Of a stretch of 6,118 nt of DNA, positions 5,047 through 6,118 are shown in pieces. Both the position numbers and the translations under genes were made by a program. The DNA comes from Acidobacteriota bacterium (lineage in GTDB: Bacteria > Acidobacteriota > Terriglobia > Terriglobales > Acidobacteriaceae), in the NCBI GenBank assembly GCA_021851625.1, contig JAJZCX010000098.1:1-6118 (forward strand). The letters are read 5' to 3'. Within the stretch, counting starts at the first letter, position 1; the number at the start of each line of letters is the position of its first letter. Under the pieces are notes generated by a model. That model had not been told where the DNA came from, did not search any database, and saw nothing but the letters and a program-made list of their open reading frames with translations.

Positions 5047-6118
5047 CTATTTTTTTACGTTCGCAGATGCAGCCCGTAGCGCATCCAGCACAATTCCTGG
5101 GGTCAGCGCCTCCGGCAGCACCGTTGGAGTTTCTTCCCCCACGAAGAGCGCGTAGGTAGGAACACCGCTGCGTCCCAACTGCGCCAAAGCCTGCGTGATG
5201 GAATCCTCGTGGCGCGTCCAATCGGCGCGCATCAGTGTGGCGTGGCTCAAGCGCAGGGCCTGCTGTACATCTGCGCGATCCAGCACGACACGCTCATTGA
5301 CCTGACAGCTTAGGCACCAGGCCGCGGTGAAATCGACGAAGACAGTCTTACCCTGCGCGCGCAAGGCGTCGAGCTTTTGCGCATCATACGGCTGCCATTG
5401 CAGACCATCTGCGGCGATCGCGGTTGCGGTGGCTGGCGCCGCGGGAAATTTGCGAATGGCCATCCACGGCAGCAGTAGCGAAAGCACCAGCAACACAAAT
5501 GCGAGCATCGTTGCCACCTTGCGCGCAGGCCAACGGCCCAACACCCAGCCAACCATGGCCGTCAGCAAAAAAGCCAGCAGCAAAAATGCGGTCGCATCGA
5601 TGCCTGCAATCTTCGCAAAAACCCAGACCAGCCAGATGGTCGTTGCAAAAATTGGAACAGCCGTTGCCTGCTTGAGAACTTCCATCCATGCGCCGGGCTT
5701 GGGTAAAAGGCGCGTCCAAGCCGGTTGTAGCGTGAGCAAAACATACGGCGCGGCCAAGCCCAGCGCCAGTGCGGTGAAGACCGCGCCGGTGACGCCTGCG
5801 CTTTGCGCCAGTGCGTAGCCAATGGCTGCGCCCATCAGCGGCGCAGTGCATGGCGTAGCGACAACGGTGGCCAGCACCCCGGTGAAGAAGCTGCCCGCGT
5901 AGCCGGTCTTGCGCGCGAGCGATCCACCGGTGCTCGTCAGCGAAAGACCGATCTCAAACTGGCCCGCGAGACTGAGGCCCAAAAAGAAAAGTAGCAAGGC
6001 GATGGCGGAGACGAACTCCGGCGATTGAAACTGAAAGCCCCAGCCAATCTGCGCTCCGCCAGCACGCAGCAACAGCAGCAGTGCGACGATGATCCAAAAA
6101 GAAACAAGAATCCCCAGC
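5047..6118 (-). CDS. dsbD: Thiol:disulfide interchange protein DsbD, C-terminal part
   Basis: DsbD carries electrons from cytosolic thioredoxin across the inner membrane to periplasmic disulfide isomerases, cytochrome c maturation proteins and other partners. The visible 356 residues continue upstream without a start, so the N-terminal domain, the first membrane helix and its cysteine lie beyond the right edge. Counting from the edge, membrane segments are at about 1-17, 35-55, 75-103, 108-130, 152-172, 175-194 and 202-221. The third holds A-T-P-C-T-A-P-L with Cys90 (codon 5850-5848), matching the second redox cysteine of the transmembrane domain. The thioredoxin-like periplasmic domain (about 235-356) has A-A-W-C-L-S-C (cysteines 268 and 271, codons at 5316 and 5307) and the cis-proline motif G-V-P-T-Y (318-322). 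The segment L-G-I-L-V-S-F-W and the W-G-F-Q-F-Q-S-P loop are typical of the family. The TAA stop is at 5047. It converges on rarA; its operon partners are outside the window. Confidence 0.95.
   Translation of the reverse strand, partial: LGILVSFWIIVALLLLLRAGGAQIGWGFQFQSPEFVSAIALLLFFLGLSLAGQFEIGLSLTSTGGSLARKTGYAGSFFTGVLATVVATPCTAPLMGAAIGYALAQSAGVTGAVFTALALGLAAPYVLLTLQPAWTRLLPKPGAWMEVLKQATAVPIFATTIWLVWVFAKIAGIDATAFLLLAFLLTAMVGWVLGRWPARKVATMLAFVLLVLSLLLPWMAIRKFPAAPATATAIAADGLQWQPYDAQKLDALRAQGKTVFVDFTAAWCLSCQVNERVVLDRADVQQALRLSHATLMRADWTRHEDSITQALAQLGRSGVPTYALFVGEETPTVLPEALTPGIVLDALRAASANVKK

Noticed and set aside
4962..5159. Small plus-strand open frame between rarA and dsbD
   Set aside because: It reads through the dispersed element (giving I-L-R-F-V-Q-N-D) and then antisense into dsbD, a known pattern for spurious proteins.
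1..6118. CRISPR array, tRNA or rRNA gene, insertion sequence, toxin-antitoxin or defence island
   Set aside because: I saw no regularly spaced repeats, no cloverleaf or rRNA signature, no transposase or terminal inverted repeats, and all the recognisable genes are housekeeping or envelope genes.

Overview
This window looks like an ordinary chromosomal stretch from a moderately GC-rich, Gram-negative-type bacterium. An acidobacterium (class Terriglobia) is my best guess. The guess rests on three things: a secreted lipoprotein whose mature end begins C-G-N-x-Y-R-P and which carries YVTN/YncE-type propeller repeats, an intergenic hairpin of the TGGGTGCC...ATCC-stem-loop-GGGT-GGAT kind that I associate with that group, and a gene mix seen there. 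It is an inference from memory, not a database result.

Layout. Positions 1-2555 hold three genes on the minus strand, read from right to left: a TsaC/YrdC/Sua5-type threonylcarbamoyl-AMP synthase (2555-1914), a YdcF/SanA-like DUF218 membrane-anchored protein (1883-1290), and a YVTN-type beta-propeller lipoprotein that starts with GTG at 1189 and runs off the left edge. The first two are 30 bp apart and probably co-transcribed. The lipoprotein follows after a 100-bp gap that may carry its own promoter. A divergent intergenic region of 112 bp (2556-2667) separates this group from a plus-strand pair: a TrmH/SpoU-family RNA 2'-O-methyltransferase (2668-3507) and the AAA+ replication-recombination protein RarA (3504-4841), joined by a 4-base ATGA overlap. 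A 205-bp convergent intergenic region (4842-5046) has no gene. It contains a hairpin repeat, a cluster of CTAG palindromes and a short element of the GATTCTTCGCTTCG...CAGAATGACA type. From 5047 to the right edge is the C-terminal part of DsbD on the minus strand, with the last transmembrane segments and the periplasmic thioredoxin domain.

How the genes fit together. The central four genes cover tRNA modification (t6A synthesis), RNA ribose methylation, envelope maintenance and fork rescue, so they are mostly housekeeping. DsbD feeds electrons to the periplasm, and the propeller lipoprotein and YdcF-like protein also act at the envelope, but nothing in the sequence ties them into one pathway. 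I did not find a credible novel defence, mobile or biosynthetic system. The points worth a second look are start sites and promoters in the divergent region, a tandem 8-bp repeat ahead of the lipoprotein gene, and the structured convergent intergenic region.
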